Shown here in pieces: positions 44,117 to 52,815 of a stretch of DNA of 64,000 nucleotides. The position numbers and the translations under genes are program-made. Source of the DNA: G965197555 sp965197555 (GTDB lineage Bacteria > Chloroflexota > Dehalococcoidia > Lucifugimonadales > UBA3495); contig OZ240213.1 of the NCBI GenBank assembly GCA_965197555.1, positions 62,001 to 126,000 on the forward strand, in the 5' to 3' direction. The stretch's first letter is position 1. Each line of letters begins with the position of its first letter. The notes under the pieces were generated by a model. That model made no database searches and was not told the origin of the DNA. It saw only the letters and a list, made by a program, of their open reading frames with translations.

Positions 44117-45013
44117 TCACCGCCCCAGAATAGGGTAGCCCTCCATGTAGTCCATTTCCAGTAGCTCGACTCTGGGTGCTTGCCTAGCCAACTCCACCCT
44201 AATGGGCTCAACGTCGGTAGGGCTGGTCATAGGCGGGTTCCAGTTGTCGTGGTGGCAAAGCACGACCCGTTTCGGCCGCAGCATATCTGCCTCGCGCCCA
44301 ACGAATTGGGCCAGTGTGCCCTGGATCGGCTCGCCATCGATGTTGCCCCGGCCGGCAGCGGCCAGCACAGCCACGTCCGGCCTCAAGTCGCGCAAGATGC
44401 CGGTCCAATGCCCCGAAGTATCTTTCCAAAGGATACTACCTAGTGGGGTTTCAATCAGATAAGCGAACGCCCCGCCTTCGCCACGGGGCTGCTGGGAGCA
44501 CTGCTGACGGTGTGCCTCTGCCTCAGCCATTCCTGGCACAGTGGAAGCGGCTTGCTGGGCTGCTCGTTCATCCAGGTTCGCTTGGCGTTGTTGCAGGTCA
44601 AGGCCCAGGTCCCCTAGACACACCTCATCTACACTTCCAGCCTGGCTCCAAATGCACGAGTGTTGACTTGGGAATACTTGTACGGATACAGAGTCCGACA
44701 AGCGGATACGCTCCCCGCCTGCCACGGCTACCAATTGCTCATCCGGTACGGCTTCCTGTCCCATCAGCCGCACCGATTCATGGGAGCCGATAATAGTGGC
44801 CCCAGTGTTATGAGCAATCCGCTCCGCACCCCAAAGATGATCGAAATGGGAGTGTCCGATCAATATATAGTCGGCCCGTTCCACCTCGGCGACTCGAAGA
44901 CCCACCGGTGGTGCCGCGGGATTGCGGTCTATGTATGCGTCCAGGAAAATAACAACATCGTCCACGATCAAGCGGAAGGTCGAAACACCCAGCCAGTCCA
45001 GGGAAACGCTCAT
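44117..45013 (-). CDS. Metallo-beta-lactamase-fold hydrolase (UlaG-like)
   Basis: 298 residues. 'DYILIGHSHFDHLWGAERIA' (HxHxDH, about 50-69), 'IGSHESVRL', and 'VLCHHDNWNPP' near the C-terminus fit the UlaG-like 'beta-lactamase superfamily II' proteins that open lactones or act on phosphoesters. It is divergent from the MFS gene and convergent with the other MBL gene. The substrate is unknown. Confidence 0.8.
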   Translation of the reverse strand: MSVSLDWLGVSTFRLIVDDVVIFLDAYIDRNPAAPPVGLRVAEVERADYILIGHSHFDHLWGAERIAHNTGATIIGSHESVRLMGQEAVPDEQLVAVAGGERIRLSDSVSVQVFPSQHSCIWSQAGSVDEVCLGDLGLDLQQRQANLDERAAQQAASTVPGMAEAEAHRQQCSQQPRGEGGAFAYLIETPLGSILWKDTSGHWTGILRDLRPDVAVLAAAGRGNIDGEPIQGTLAQFVGREADMLRPKRVVLCHHDNWNPPMTSPTDVEPIRVELARQAPRVELLEMDYMEGYPILGR

Positions 45014-45332
45014 CGTATATCCTCCAACTTAATGACTTCGCTCCAGGCACAGCATCACCCTCCAAATGGTTACCCAGCCTGCAAGAGAAGTCAACCGGCT
45101 AATTCCGGCTATACTTGCGGCGGCCATGCCACAGTGGATTGACACCGGAGTACGCTACAACGATGCCCTCAGCGCCGATGCCGCTGTGAACAACCCGGCC
45201 TGTATTCCGCGACTAGAACCCATGAATGTCGATCATATCTTTCCCACCAACGCGATCAACTCGGGAAACCATGATATCCTCGTTAGCTATGCTGCAGATT
45301 GAAGCAGGTGCGTCTGTAAAGGCGTCCGCACC
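45014..45332. promoter_or_regulatory. 319-bp divergent region with a doubtful small ORF
   Basis: It holds the promoters of the UlaG-like and MFS genes. An ORF at 45066-45302 on the plus strand ends 'VDHIFPTNAINSGNHDILVS', which looks somewhat protein-like, but it has no domain or clear start and may be a relic. Confidence 0.35.
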
Positions 45333-46691
45333 ATGACATCCACCGGCCTCCTGATCCTGGCCTCCGGCTTTTTCCTGATCGCCATCGGCAGCATGCCCGA
45401 AGTCCTCCGCGGGGTTCGGAAAGCAAGGGGTGCCTACTTCGGCTGGTGGGTTCTGGTTTCAACCTTCGTCTTGGGCGTTCTTTCGGGAGGGGTCTTCTCC
45501 CACAGCAACGGAATTTTCTTCGGTCCTATTAGACAAGACCTGGGTCTCAACAGCACCCAAACGTCACTGATCTTCAGCCTGGCACGCGCCGAAGGCAGCG
45601 TCGCCGGCCCCATTGTTGGCCCTCTGGTAGACCGCTTCGGATCCCAGCCCATGATAATCGTCGGTGGAATCATTGCCTGCGCCGGGTTCATTCTCCTTCA
45701 CTGGGTGCACAGCTACGTATTATTCGTCGTGATATTCGTCGGTATCGTGTCCACCGGCAAGAGCGCTGGCTTGGGCCAAGTTTTGTTGAGCGCAGTCAAC
45801 CGTTGGTTTATCCGCAGGCGGTCCCTGGCCATGTCCATCTGCGCCACCGGCTTCTCATCGGGAGGCGCGGTGCTTCTGCCCCTCATAACAATAGGCGTCC
45901 ACACCATCGGTTGGCGGGACGTGATGCTCTATTCCGGGATATTCATGGGCCTGATAGTCATTCCGCTGGCCATGGTCATTCGTCACTCTCCCGAGCGCAT
46001 GGGCATTGAGCCCGACGGCGTGATTCCCGGAGCAACAAATACCAGCATCCAAGATGACCCGGCTCCCGCCCGGTCAACCACCGCAGACTTTACTGTGAGA
46101 CAAGCCCTTGTCACACAGGCCTTTTGGGTATTGCTGACGGGGACAGTGATCCGAGTTACTCTCTATGGCGCCATCTCGATCCATGCTGTTGAAATGATGG
46201 CGTGGAAGGGGATGTCCCGAGAAGCGGCAGGGCTGATGCTTTCCCTGATGTTTCTACTATCCGTTCCCATGCGCCTCGGAGCTGGAATGTTAGGGGGCCT
46301 GATGCCATCCCAGCCGATCATGTTCGGCGGCATGATGGCCGCGGGCCTGGGGTTACTGGCGATGCTGGTCCTGGAGGGCAATATTGCCATTTACATCTTT
46401 GTGTTCACGATGGCGGTAGAGCAAGGAGGAAGTACCATGAACTGGGTTCTCCTTGGCAACTACTTCGGCCGCTCCAGCTTCGGGACCCTTATGGGCATGA
46501 TGAGCGCGGTCTTCAATATTGGAATGATCATTTCACCAATCTACGCGGGTTGGATCTTTGACCGCACTGAGAGCTACACTCTTGTCCTACTAACTTTCCT
46601 GCCCATGTACATGGTTGGAGGTGTGTTTTACCTTCTAATCCGCAAGCCCTCCCTTCCCCGCCCCGCACCAGCTATGGCAGTGAGTCCATGA
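45333..46691 (+). CDS. MFS transporter (oxalate/formate or monocarboxylate type)
   Basis: 452 residues with about 12 membrane helices. 'YFGWWVLVSTFVLGVLSGGVF' is the first canonical helix, and the loop 2-3 motif appears as 'GPLVDRFGSQPMIIVGG'. The central loop is 'RHSPERMGIEPDGV'. The N-terminus adds about 35 residues with another hydrophobic stretch; ATG 45393 is an alternative start that would remove most of it. It probably imports or exports an organic acid used by neighbouring enzymes. Confidence 0.85.
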   Translation: MTSTGLLILASGFFLIAIGSMPEVLRGVRKARGAYFGWWVLVSTFVLGVLSGGVFSHSNGIFFGPIRQDLGLNSTQTSLIFSLARAEGSVAGPIVGPLVDRFGSQPMIIVGGIIACAGFILLHWVHSYVLFVVIFVGIVSTGKSAGLGQVLLSAVNRWFIRRRSLAMSICATGFSSGGAVLLPLITIGVHTIGWRDVMLYSGIFMGLIVIPLAMVIRHSPERMGIEPDGVIPGATNTSIQDDPAPARSTTADFTVRQALVTQAFWVLLTGTVIRVTLYGAISIHAVEMMAWKGMSREAAGLMLSLMFLLSVPMRLGAGMLGGLMPSQPIMFGGMMAAGLGLLAMLVLEGNIAIYIFVFTMAVEQGGSTMNWVLLGNYFGRSSFGTLMGMMSAVFNIGMIISPIYAGWIFDRTESYTLVLLTFLPMYMVGGVFYLLIRKPSLPRPAPAMAVSP

Positions 46692-46804
46692 CCATTGTCG
46701 AAACGGCTGGCACTACCCGCGTCGGGCAAATATGGCAGAACCCCCGGATGAGCAAGACTATTTAATTCTTCACCTCACGCGAACCCCCCGTTCGCCCTTG
46801 CATC

Positions 46805-47275
46805 TTAGATTAGGACGTGACAGACCGTTTCGGTCTGAGCTTGCCGAAGGGCATCGTCCATGCATACAAACACCGGCCCGGGCTGGCCTGGAATGTCCTC
46901 GGGTTGGGTAGCAAAGGCTTCCAGATCGTGAATATCGTAGGCAGCCGCATACCCCGGGCTCTTGGCCAACCCGCTGAACGAGACCTTGTTCTGGGCCGGA
47001 ATGGGGTGCCCGCCGGTGGTGGCATACATACCGTTTTCGAGAACAACACGATACCAGTTGGTAGGCCCCCGTTCGCCAATGGTGACCAAGGTCTCCAGGT
47101 TCATCTCCAGGCTCTCGTCGCCGCCGAAAACTATGACCTTGGTATCAGGCTGGGACAGACATACTCCCAGGGCAAAGGAGGAGGCCTTACCCATAACCGT
47201 AGAGACCGCGCCTCTCTTTTCATAGGTGGTGACTTGAGGCCAGGCCACGCCGGCGCGTTGCGCAGGCCCTATCAA
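46805..47275 (-). pseudogene. Thiamine-pyrophosphate enzyme, C-terminal half (sulfopyruvate/phosphonopyruvate decarboxylase-like)
   Basis: About 156 codons from TTG 47275; the frame is open farther upstream. 'VMGKASSFALGVCL', 'VIVFGGDESLEMNLETLVTI', 'NWYRVVLENGMYATTGGHPIP' and 'GPVFVCMDDAL' match the TPP-binding beta domain of these decarboxylases. The N-terminus does not match, and the last residues are replaced by 'RQAQTETVCHV', encoded by a repeat-like sequence (46835-46851). It is probably a truncated relic, although a small active beta subunit with a missing alpha partner is possible. Confidence 0.6.
46835..46851 (-). repeat. Short dispersed repeat, copy 2 (end of TPP enzyme relic)
   Basis: On the minus strand this reads CCCTTCGGCAAGCTCAG, one base different from the copy in istA. 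It replaces the expected C-terminal codons of the TPP enzyme relic. Confidence 0.5.
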
Positions 47276-47445
47276 TGTGGCGTTGTCTTTGTGGCTTCCG
47301 GAGCGGGGTGCGCCAAGTTGGTCGCGTTGAGCTAGCCCAGCCCAGTGATTGGCCTGCCCACCGCGTCTTGAGGCGACCAGTCGTATTGCCTCACTAATTA
47401 CAAGACAGTAAAGTGGCCGTAGTTTCAGTGGAAAGGAGGCATCCC

Positions 47446-47964
47446 GTGGAAGTCTACAATTGTATAAGGACTCGCATTTCGGTCAGAAACTTCAAGCCCG
47501 ACGCGGTACCAAGCAGCGTCGTCACCAAAATGCTCCGGGCGGCCCGGTGGGCCCCCAGCGCCAGGAATCGTCAGCCCTGGCATTTTATAGTCGTCAAAGA
47601 CCGGGAAATGCTGGCTGAAATCGGCAACACCGCGTCCTCAGGCTCCTTTATCGGGAACGCGCCGCTGGCCGTTGCTGTCGCCATGGAAAATGCGAACCGA
47701 CCGGAACTGGACGCTGGACGCGCACTGCAACAAATGGAACTGGCTGCCTGGTCTGAAGGAGTGGGTGGTTGCTTCGCTGGCGTCAGAGGCGATGAAAATA
47801 AGAAAGTTAAAGAGCTATTGGGCATCCCAGAGGACATAGAACTCATTGCTGTGATCGCCTTCGGTTACCCCACCGATGAAGCTTTGGGCCAAGGTAAACG
47901 CCGAAAACCTTTGTCTCAGATAGCCCATAACGAACGTTTCGGCCAAGCGTTTGAAGCTGCTTGA
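47446..47964 (+). CDS. Nitroreductase-family FMN oxidoreductase
   Basis: 172 residues from GTG 47446, which has AAAGGAGG upstream; a GTG at 47413 is less likely. FMN-binding features: 'RTRISVRNF' (about 8-16), 'AARWAPSARNRQPWHFIVV' (about 31-49), 'EGVGGCFAGVR' (about 105). The length is typical. It reduces nitro groups, quinones or similar acceptors with NAD(P)H. Confidence 0.88.
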   Translation: MEVYNCIRTRISVRNFKPDAVPSSVVTKMLRAARWAPSARNRQPWHFIVVKDREMLAEIGNTASSGSFIGNAPLAVAVAMENANRPELDAGRALQQMELAAWSEGVGGCFAGVRGDENKKVKELLGIPEDIELIAVIAFGYPTDEALGQGKRRKPLSQIAHNERFGQAFEAA

Positions 47965-48075
47965 TCAAACCTGATCCCGGCTATGTCCCTCACCGCCTGT
48001 GTTATGCTCTCAGCCAAAGGAAGCCCATCTTAGCGGCACCCAATCAGTCAATCAGGCCTACAGAGGAGGATATTG

Positions 48076-49245
48076 ATGACCACCAAGGCAATTGAGATCC
48101 ACGGCCGATGTGACGAACGGTTCTCCCCGGTGCGGGATGCGTTTGCGAGGAACTTCGAAGAATTCGGGGAGGTCGGCGCCGCTGTCGCCGTAACCATCGA
48201 CGGTCAACCGGTCTTAGACCTATGGGGAGGGATTGTCGACAAGGACACCATGAGCCCCTGGAAGCAGGACACCATTGTGACGGTCTACTCCACCACCAAG
48301 GGAATGACCGCGATCTGCGCCCATCGATTGGTGGAGCAGGGACACTTGGACCTCAACGACCCAGTGGCCAAGTATTGGCCCGACTTCGCCCAAGCCGGCA
48401 AGGCCGAGGTGCCGGTGCACCTGCTGCTGAGTCACCGGGTTGGTTTGCCCACAGTGAGCGAAAAGTTGCCTCAAGAGGCCGTCTTCGATTGGGCAACCAT
48501 GACCGACGTCATTGCCCGGCAAACGCCCTTTTGGGAGCCGGGCACCCGGCACGGGTACCATGGACTCACCTACGGGTGGCTGGTCGGAGAAGTTGTACGC
48601 CGCATCAGCGGTAAGAGCCTGGGCACGTTCTTCCGCGATGAGGTGGCGCTACCTCTGGGACTGGACTTCCACATTGGCGTCGACCCCAAGCACCATGGCC
48701 GCATAGCCACCATGTACACCGCTGATGTGCCCATAGATATCGCTCAACAATTGGAGCAACGCCAGCAGGAGGTCCAAGAGCGCATGAGCCCGGAACTGCG
48801 GGCGGCCCGGGAGAACATCTCCATCGTAGGCGCCCACAACTCCGAGGCTTGGAGAACCTCCGAGATACCCGCGGCCAACGGGCACAGTGACGCCCGCTCC
48901 CTGGCCAGAGTTTATGGAGCACTGGCCTGCGGCGGCAGCCTGGACGGCGTGGATGTCTTGAGCCCGGAGTCCATCGCCAGAGCCACCACTGAACAAGCGG
49001 CCGGTCCCGATGCCATGCTGCCTAATCCGACCCGGTTTGCCCTGGGTTTTTGGCTCACCCGGGACGGGAACATGGGACCGAACCCCAGGAACTTCGGCCA
49101 TCCCGGCGCCGGGGGCTCACTGGGCTTCGCCGACCCTGACAGACGAATCGGATTCGGCTACGTCATGAACCAGATGAAGGTGGGGGTGCAGGCCGAGTCG
49201 CCCTCCTGCCGGAGCCTCGTCGATGCTCTGTACGCGTCTCTATGA
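48076..49245 (+). CDS. Serine hydrolase of the beta-lactamase/EstB family
   Basis: 389 residues from ATG 48076 (AGAGGAGGA upstream). The SxxK nucleophile motif is 'VYSTTKGMTAI' (about 75), and the YxN-like Tyr is in 'HGYHGLTYGWLVGEVV' (about 160). 'FGHPGAGGSLGFADP' near the C-terminus replaces the KTG box. Family members are esterases, D-aminopeptidases or penicillin-binding-like enzymes. No signal peptide is seen, so it is a cytoplasmic esterase candidate. Confidence 0.88.
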   Translation: MTTKAIEIHGRCDERFSPVRDAFARNFEEFGEVGAAVAVTIDGQPVLDLWGGIVDKDTMSPWKQDTIVTVYSTTKGMTAICAHRLVEQGHLDLNDPVAKYWPDFAQAGKAEVPVHLLLSHRVGLPTVSEKLPQEAVFDWATMTDVIARQTPFWEPGTRHGYHGLTYGWLVGEVVRRISGKSLGTFFRDEVALPLGLDFHIGVDPKHHGRIATMYTADVPIDIAQQLEQRQQEVQERMSPELRAARENISIVGAHNSEAWRTSEIPAANGHSDARSLARVYGALACGGSLDGVDVLSPESIARATTEQAAGPDAMLPNPTRFALGFWLTRDGNMGPNPRNFGHPGAGGSLGFADPDRRIGFGYVMNQMKVGVQAESPSCRSLVDALYASL

Positions 49246-49345
49246 GTCCCAGCGTATGTTTGTCATTCCGCATCGAATAGACCATAATTAGGCTCAAAAG
49301 CCGCCAGCAAGCCCGGATGTAAATTTACCGCCAGGAGGGTCCGAC

Positions 49346-49831
49346 ATGGACGAGGATGTAAAGAAAACAGCGTTAAGAATGATCCCCTATGGCATGGTCG
49401 TCTTGACCTCCAAGAGCAAAGAGGGACAGGAGGTAGGCGCCGCCACCATCAACTGGATCACTCAAGCGTCCTTTTCTCCACCATTGGTAGCTGTGGGAGT
49501 CAAAGCAGATTCCACCAGCCACGGCTACATTAGAGACGCCGGTGTTTTTGCGGTTAATGTAATCAGCAAAGACCAACTAGACACGGCCTTCAATTTCTTC
49601 AAGACCCACGAGAGGGATGGAAACTCGATTGGAGGCCAGGAGTTCGAGGCGGGTAAGGAGACCGGTTGCCCCTTGCTGCTCAATGCCCCAGCCTGGTGGG
49701 AATGCCGCGTGGTGGGAGAGGTGGCCCAGGGCGACCACACCTTGTTTGTGGGGGAAGTAGTGGAAGCCGGGGTCAGGTCTGAGGACCAAGCCATCCTCAT
49801 GCGGGACCACAACCTCAATTACGGCGGATAG
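49346..49831 (+). CDS. Flavin reductase-like FMN-binding protein
   Basis: 161 residues with the flavin_reduct pattern: 'IPYGMVVLTSKSKEG', 'GAATINWITQASFSPPLVAVGV', 'FAVNVISKDQL', 'HTLFVGEVVEAG'. The length is typical. It supplies reduced flavin to a monooxygenase or acts on its own. A strong terminator follows at 49881. Confidence 0.85.
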   Translation: MDEDVKKTALRMIPYGMVVLTSKSKEGQEVGAATINWITQASFSPPLVAVGVKADSTSHGYIRDAGVFAVNVISKDQLDTAFNFFKTHERDGNSIGGQEFEAGKETGCPLLLNAPAWWECRVVGEVAQGDHTLFVGEVVEAGVRSEDQAILMRDHNLNYGG

Positions 49832-49880
49832 TCCCATCTGAACTGCCCAGCCTGCGGGTTGGAAGATTGCTGTCATAGAA

Positions 49881-49910
49881 CCAGCCAGTCGGTTGCCTTC
49901 GACTGGCTGG
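49881..49910. terminator. Strong terminator between convergent genes
   Basis: CCAGCCAGTCG (49881-49891) and CGACTGGCTGG (49900-49910) form a perfect 11-bp stem with an 8-base loop. TCTACTTTT follows on the plus strand. It lies between the convergent flavin reductase and SMP-30 genes. Confidence 0.85.
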
Positions 49911-49929
49911 TCTACTTTTGTGGCGCCCA

Positions 49930-50841
49930 TCAAGGAGCCGGAACAGGCACCCCAGCAATATTCAGTTGGATGCTATAGAGCCCGTCAAAGGTGGTGATAA
50001 AGAAGGTTCTCCAGTCATCGCCGCCCCAGGCGCAGTTGGTTGTTTGCTCGGCACCGGTGAGTATCGTTCCTAGATGGTTGCCCGAAGGGCTGAAAATCCA
50101 CACGCCTCCCGGCCCGGTGCAATACACATTGCCTTCCACATCCACTTTCATGCCATCGGGAATGCCGGACCGGTCCGCCCTCAATTCGCTGAACACGCGG
50201 CCATTGGCCAGGCTGCCATCGGCGCTTACATCAAACACCCGGATATGCCCCACGCTGAGGAACATATTGTCCTCCCGCCTGGAGACCCCGACGGAGTCGT
50301 TGACGTAGAGGATACTTTCGTCCGGAGAGAAGCAAAGGCCGTTGGGGAGGACGAAATCCCGGACCAACAGAGTAGTAGTTCCCAGATCGGGTGAAACCCG
50401 GTACACGCCGCAGAAGTCCATGTCCAGTGCCGGGTCGGGGGCTCCGGGGTCCGTAAAGTATATGCTTCCGTCTGACTTCACCACCACATCGTTGGGGCGG
50501 TTCAACCTGGTGCCCTCGTAGTTGTCGGCCACCACGGTGATAGCCCCGTCGGACTCGAGGCGTGTCATACGTCGAGCACTACCCTCGCAAATTACCAACC
50601 TGCCCTGGGGGTCCCAGGTCAGCCCATTGCCTTCATTCGTCGACTCTCGACTGACGCTGACACCGTCCTGTTCCGTCCATCTCATGGTCATATTGTTGCG
50701 CACATCGCTAAAAAGAAGGCTGCCGTCATTAGGGTCCCATACGGGTCCCTCAGCGATGTTATATCCTCTGCCCAGTTCTTCGATATCCCTGCCTTGGGAC
50801 ACAATGCGGTCCATTTCTGGAGAAGCTTGCTCGATAGGCAC
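49930..50841 (-). CDS. SMP-30/gluconolactonase family protein
   Basis: A 303-residue six-bladed beta-propeller. Metal ligands appear as Glu in 'NIAEGPVWDP' (about 27), Asn in 'RLNRPNDVVVKSDGSIYFTD', and Asn/Asp in 'LPNGLCFSPDESILYVND'. Members hydrolyse sugar lactones or related esters with Ca2+ or Zn2+. The sugar-acid theme agrees with the nearby aldolase and dehydrogenases. Confidence 0.87.
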   Translation of the reverse strand: MPIEQASPEMDRIVSQGRDIEELGRGYNIAEGPVWDPNDGSLLFSDVRNNMTMRWTEQDGVSVSRESTNEGNGLTWDPQGRLVICEGSARRMTRLESDGAITVVADNYEGTRLNRPNDVVVKSDGSIYFTDPGAPDPALDMDFCGVYRVSPDLGTTTLLVRDFVLPNGLCFSPDESILYVNDSVGVSRREDNMFLSVGHIRVFDVSADGSLANGRVFSELRADRSGIPDGMKVDVEGNVYCTGPGGVWIFSPSGNHLGTILTGAEQTTNCAWGGDDWRTFFITTFDGLYSIQLNIAGVPVPAP

Positions 50842-51054
50842 GACGACCTCCTCATCAACCGACGGCTATGACTTTAAGTAATTCACGCCCGAAGCGGAGC
50901 ATGTTCAATATGGCCGAGATTTTAGCAGCACCTCCGAGGGCCGTCAAAGCAGATCAGGTAACTACGGTCCCCGTCAATTACTCTGCGGGTAGTACGCGGC
51001 TCTGGCCTAGTCGAGCCCCCGGAGGGGGGTTGAACCCGTTGCTCATTGTTTTTC

Positions 51055-51111
51055 TTGACTCACCGTTATATCTGTGATAATTTTTGCAAATATCTGATAT
51101 CAGGTATCAAT
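51055..51111 (+). promoter_or_regulatory. Promoter and Zur box upstream of zur (copy 2)
   Basis: A -35-like TTGACT (51055-51060) is followed by a -10-like GATAAT/TAATTT (51076-51083). The box TGATA-tcag-GTATCAAT (51093-51111) ends 2 bp before the zur ATG, leaving no room for a normal ribosome-binding site. Confidence 0.6.
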
Positions 51112-51113
51112 AT

Positions 51114-51563
51114 ATGCAACGAAGAAGACTTTCTTTGGTCCAGCAATTACTGGATACCCTGGAAGAACAAGGGTACAGGTCCACATTGCCACGTCAAGCA
51201 GTGGCCAACGCCATTGCCTCCCAGCAAGGCCACTTCACCGCCGAAGAGTTAAGGAAGAGGTTGCCAGCACTCGGACGTGCCACCATTTACCGCTCGCTCA
51301 AGATCCTAGTGGAGGCCGGGGTTCTTTGTCGGGTGTTGCTTGAGGACGGCAACCTACACTATCAACTGAGCCATCGGGGCCATCATCATCACCTGCTCTG
51401 CGTGGAGTGCGGAGCCTCCCAGGACTTGCTGGGCTGCGACATAGAAGACCTGCTGCAACGAGTATCGGCTGCCCATCAATTCCAGCTTAGCAGCCATTGG
51501 CTGGAAGTCTACGGGCGCTGCCAAAGCTGCTCAACCGCCCAAGCCATTTCCACCGGGGGTTAG
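51114..51563 (+). CDS. zur: Fur-family zinc regulator Zur (copy 2)
   Basis: 149 residues from ATG 51114; a TTG at 51084 is unlikely because it would place the operator inside the gene. Winged helix 'FTAEELRKRLPALGRATIYRSLKIL', metal site 'LSHRGHHHHLLCVECG', Cys pairs 'CVEC' and 'CQSC'. It is very like copy 1 (30383-30838). Unlike copy 1 it lies on the plus strand, but it has the same gene order, zur-znuA-znuC-znuB. Confidence 0.9.
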   Translation: MQRRRLSLVQQLLDTLEEQGYRSTLPRQAVANAIASQQGHFTAEELRKRLPALGRATIYRSLKILVEAGVLCRVLLEDGNLHYQLSHRGHHHHLLCVECGASQDLLGCDIEDLLQRVSAAHQFQLSSHWLEVYGRCQSCSTAQAISTGG

Positions 51564-51581
51564 TCTCTTTTTTTGCCAATT

Positions 51582-51660
51582 GGTGATACTGAGTATCGAA
51601 TACTCTGCAAATATGATACTGAGTATCTGCCACCCGGCTCTATTGATACCAGGTTCCACA
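51582..51660 (+). promoter_or_regulatory. Three Zur-box-like palindromes at exact 30-bp spacing
   Basis: The boxes start at 51582 (GGTGATACTGAGTATCGAA), 51612 (TATGATACTGAGTATCTGC) and 51642 (ATTGATACCAGGTTCCACA, half-degenerate). The first two share GATACTGAGTATC. Together they fill most of the gap between zur and znuA copy 2. The spacing of about three helical turns puts all three on the same face of the DNA. Confidence 0.75.
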
Positions 51661-51692
51661 AACAATCTAAAACCCTAAGGATTAACCCCTAT

Positions 51693-52814
51693 ATGAAGCG
51701 CAGCCCGCTGACACTGGCCCTGTCTCTGGTTCTCCCACTCATCCTTACGAGCGCAATCGCCTGTTCCCAGCAACCCCTCACTGATATTCCCACCCCGGTA
51801 ACAAGTAACCCATCCTCCGCCCCCACGTCGGCGGCGGCTGAGTCCGCTGCCACCCAGGAATCGTCCGGCGAGATAAATGTGGTGACTACCACCAACCTAT
51901 TAGCCGACTGGGTAGAGCAGGTAGGTGGAGACCGGGTGGAAATCTTTTCTTTGGTGCCGATCAATACCGACCCCCACACCTTTCAGCCTGGAGCCCAAGA
52001 CATTCGCAACATCGCCGACGCCGATCTGGTGCTCAGCATCGGCCTTTCTCTAGAAGCAGGATGGATGGGCCAGTTACTGGAAAACGCGGCCCGGAGCCCT
52101 AACATCATCGTAGTTGTCGGCGACTACGTAGACCCCATCCGCTTCATGGAGGTCTTCCAAGAACACAACGAAGAACACAACGAAGAACACAACGAAGAAC
52201 AGGACGAACAACAAGAGGAGCACGGCGCCAGCGGGGACGAAGACGAGCTGAAAGGCCGTGAGGTACACGAAGGCTCCGACCACGGTGAGCTTGACCCCCA
52301 CTTCTGGCTCGATCCCCAGCGAGTGAAAGAGGCGGTCAATGCAATCGCGGACCAACTATCAACCCTGGACCCGGACGGAGCGGGCTTCTACAGGGACAAC
52401 GCCGCCGCATACAACCGGGAGTTAGACACACTCCATGGCTGGATACAAAGAGAGGTCGCCCAGCTGCCGGAACAGCGTCGGCTGTTAGTTACTTCCCATA
52501 ACAGCTTCCAGTATTTCGCCCAGCGTTACGGCTTCAAGGTGGTGGGCGCGATTATGCCTGTCACCACTGAGGCTGAGCCAACGGCTAAAGACTTAGCCGA
52601 CCTCATCGAGGTAATCCAACAGGAAGGCGCTCCCGCGGTGTTCGCCGAGAAGCAACACAGCGAAAGACTAGCAGGTCGCCTCGCTGAGGAAACGGGAGCC
52701 AAGCTCGTCGGTGGGCTTTACACCGGCTCTCTTGGGGCTGCGGGAGGAGAGGCCGGCACCTACTTAGGTCTGATGCGGTACAACGTAGAGACTATCGTGG
52801 AGGCGTTGCGGTAA
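51693..52814 (+). CDS. znuA: Zinc ABC transporter substrate-binding lipoprotein ZnuA (copy 2)
   Basis: 373 residues from ATG 51693; the frame is open upstream through the operator but that part is not credible. The signal peptide ends at the lipobox 'SAIAC' (Cys24). The N-lobe has His in 'NTDPHTFQP'. The charged loop is made of 'EHNE' repeats and 'EGSDHGELDPHFW'. The C-lobe has His in 'VTSHNSFQYF'. It lacks the beta-propeller found in copy 1, so it gives the normal form of the receptor in this organism. It binds Zn2+ outside the membrane and delivers it to ZnuB. Confidence 0.92.
   Translation: MKRSPLTLALSLVLPLILTSAIACSQQPLTDIPTPVTSNPSSAPTSAAAESAATQESSGEINVVTTTNLLADWVEQVGGDRVEIFSLVPINTDPHTFQPGAQDIRNIADADLVLSIGLSLEAGWMGQLLENAARSPNIIVVVGDYVDPIRFMEVFQEHNEEHNEEHNEEQDEQQEEHGASGDEDELKGREVHEGSDHGELDPHFWLDPQRVKEAVNAIADQLSTLDPDGAGFYRDNAAAYNRELDTLHGWIQREVAQLPEQRRLLVTSHNSFQYFAQRYGFKVVGAIMPVTTEAEPTAKDLADLIEVIQQEGAPAVFAEKQHSERLAGRLAEETGAKLVGGLYTGSLGAAGGEAGTYLGLMRYNVETIVEALR
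52161..52196 (+). repeat. In-frame tandem repeat in the metal-binding loop of znuA copy 2
   Basis: GAACACAACGAA is repeated three times exactly and encodes Glu-His-Asn-Glu each time. The next bases are a degenerate further copy. It sits at the position where copy 1 holds the beta-propeller insert. Confidence 0.9.
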
Positions 52815-52815
52815 C

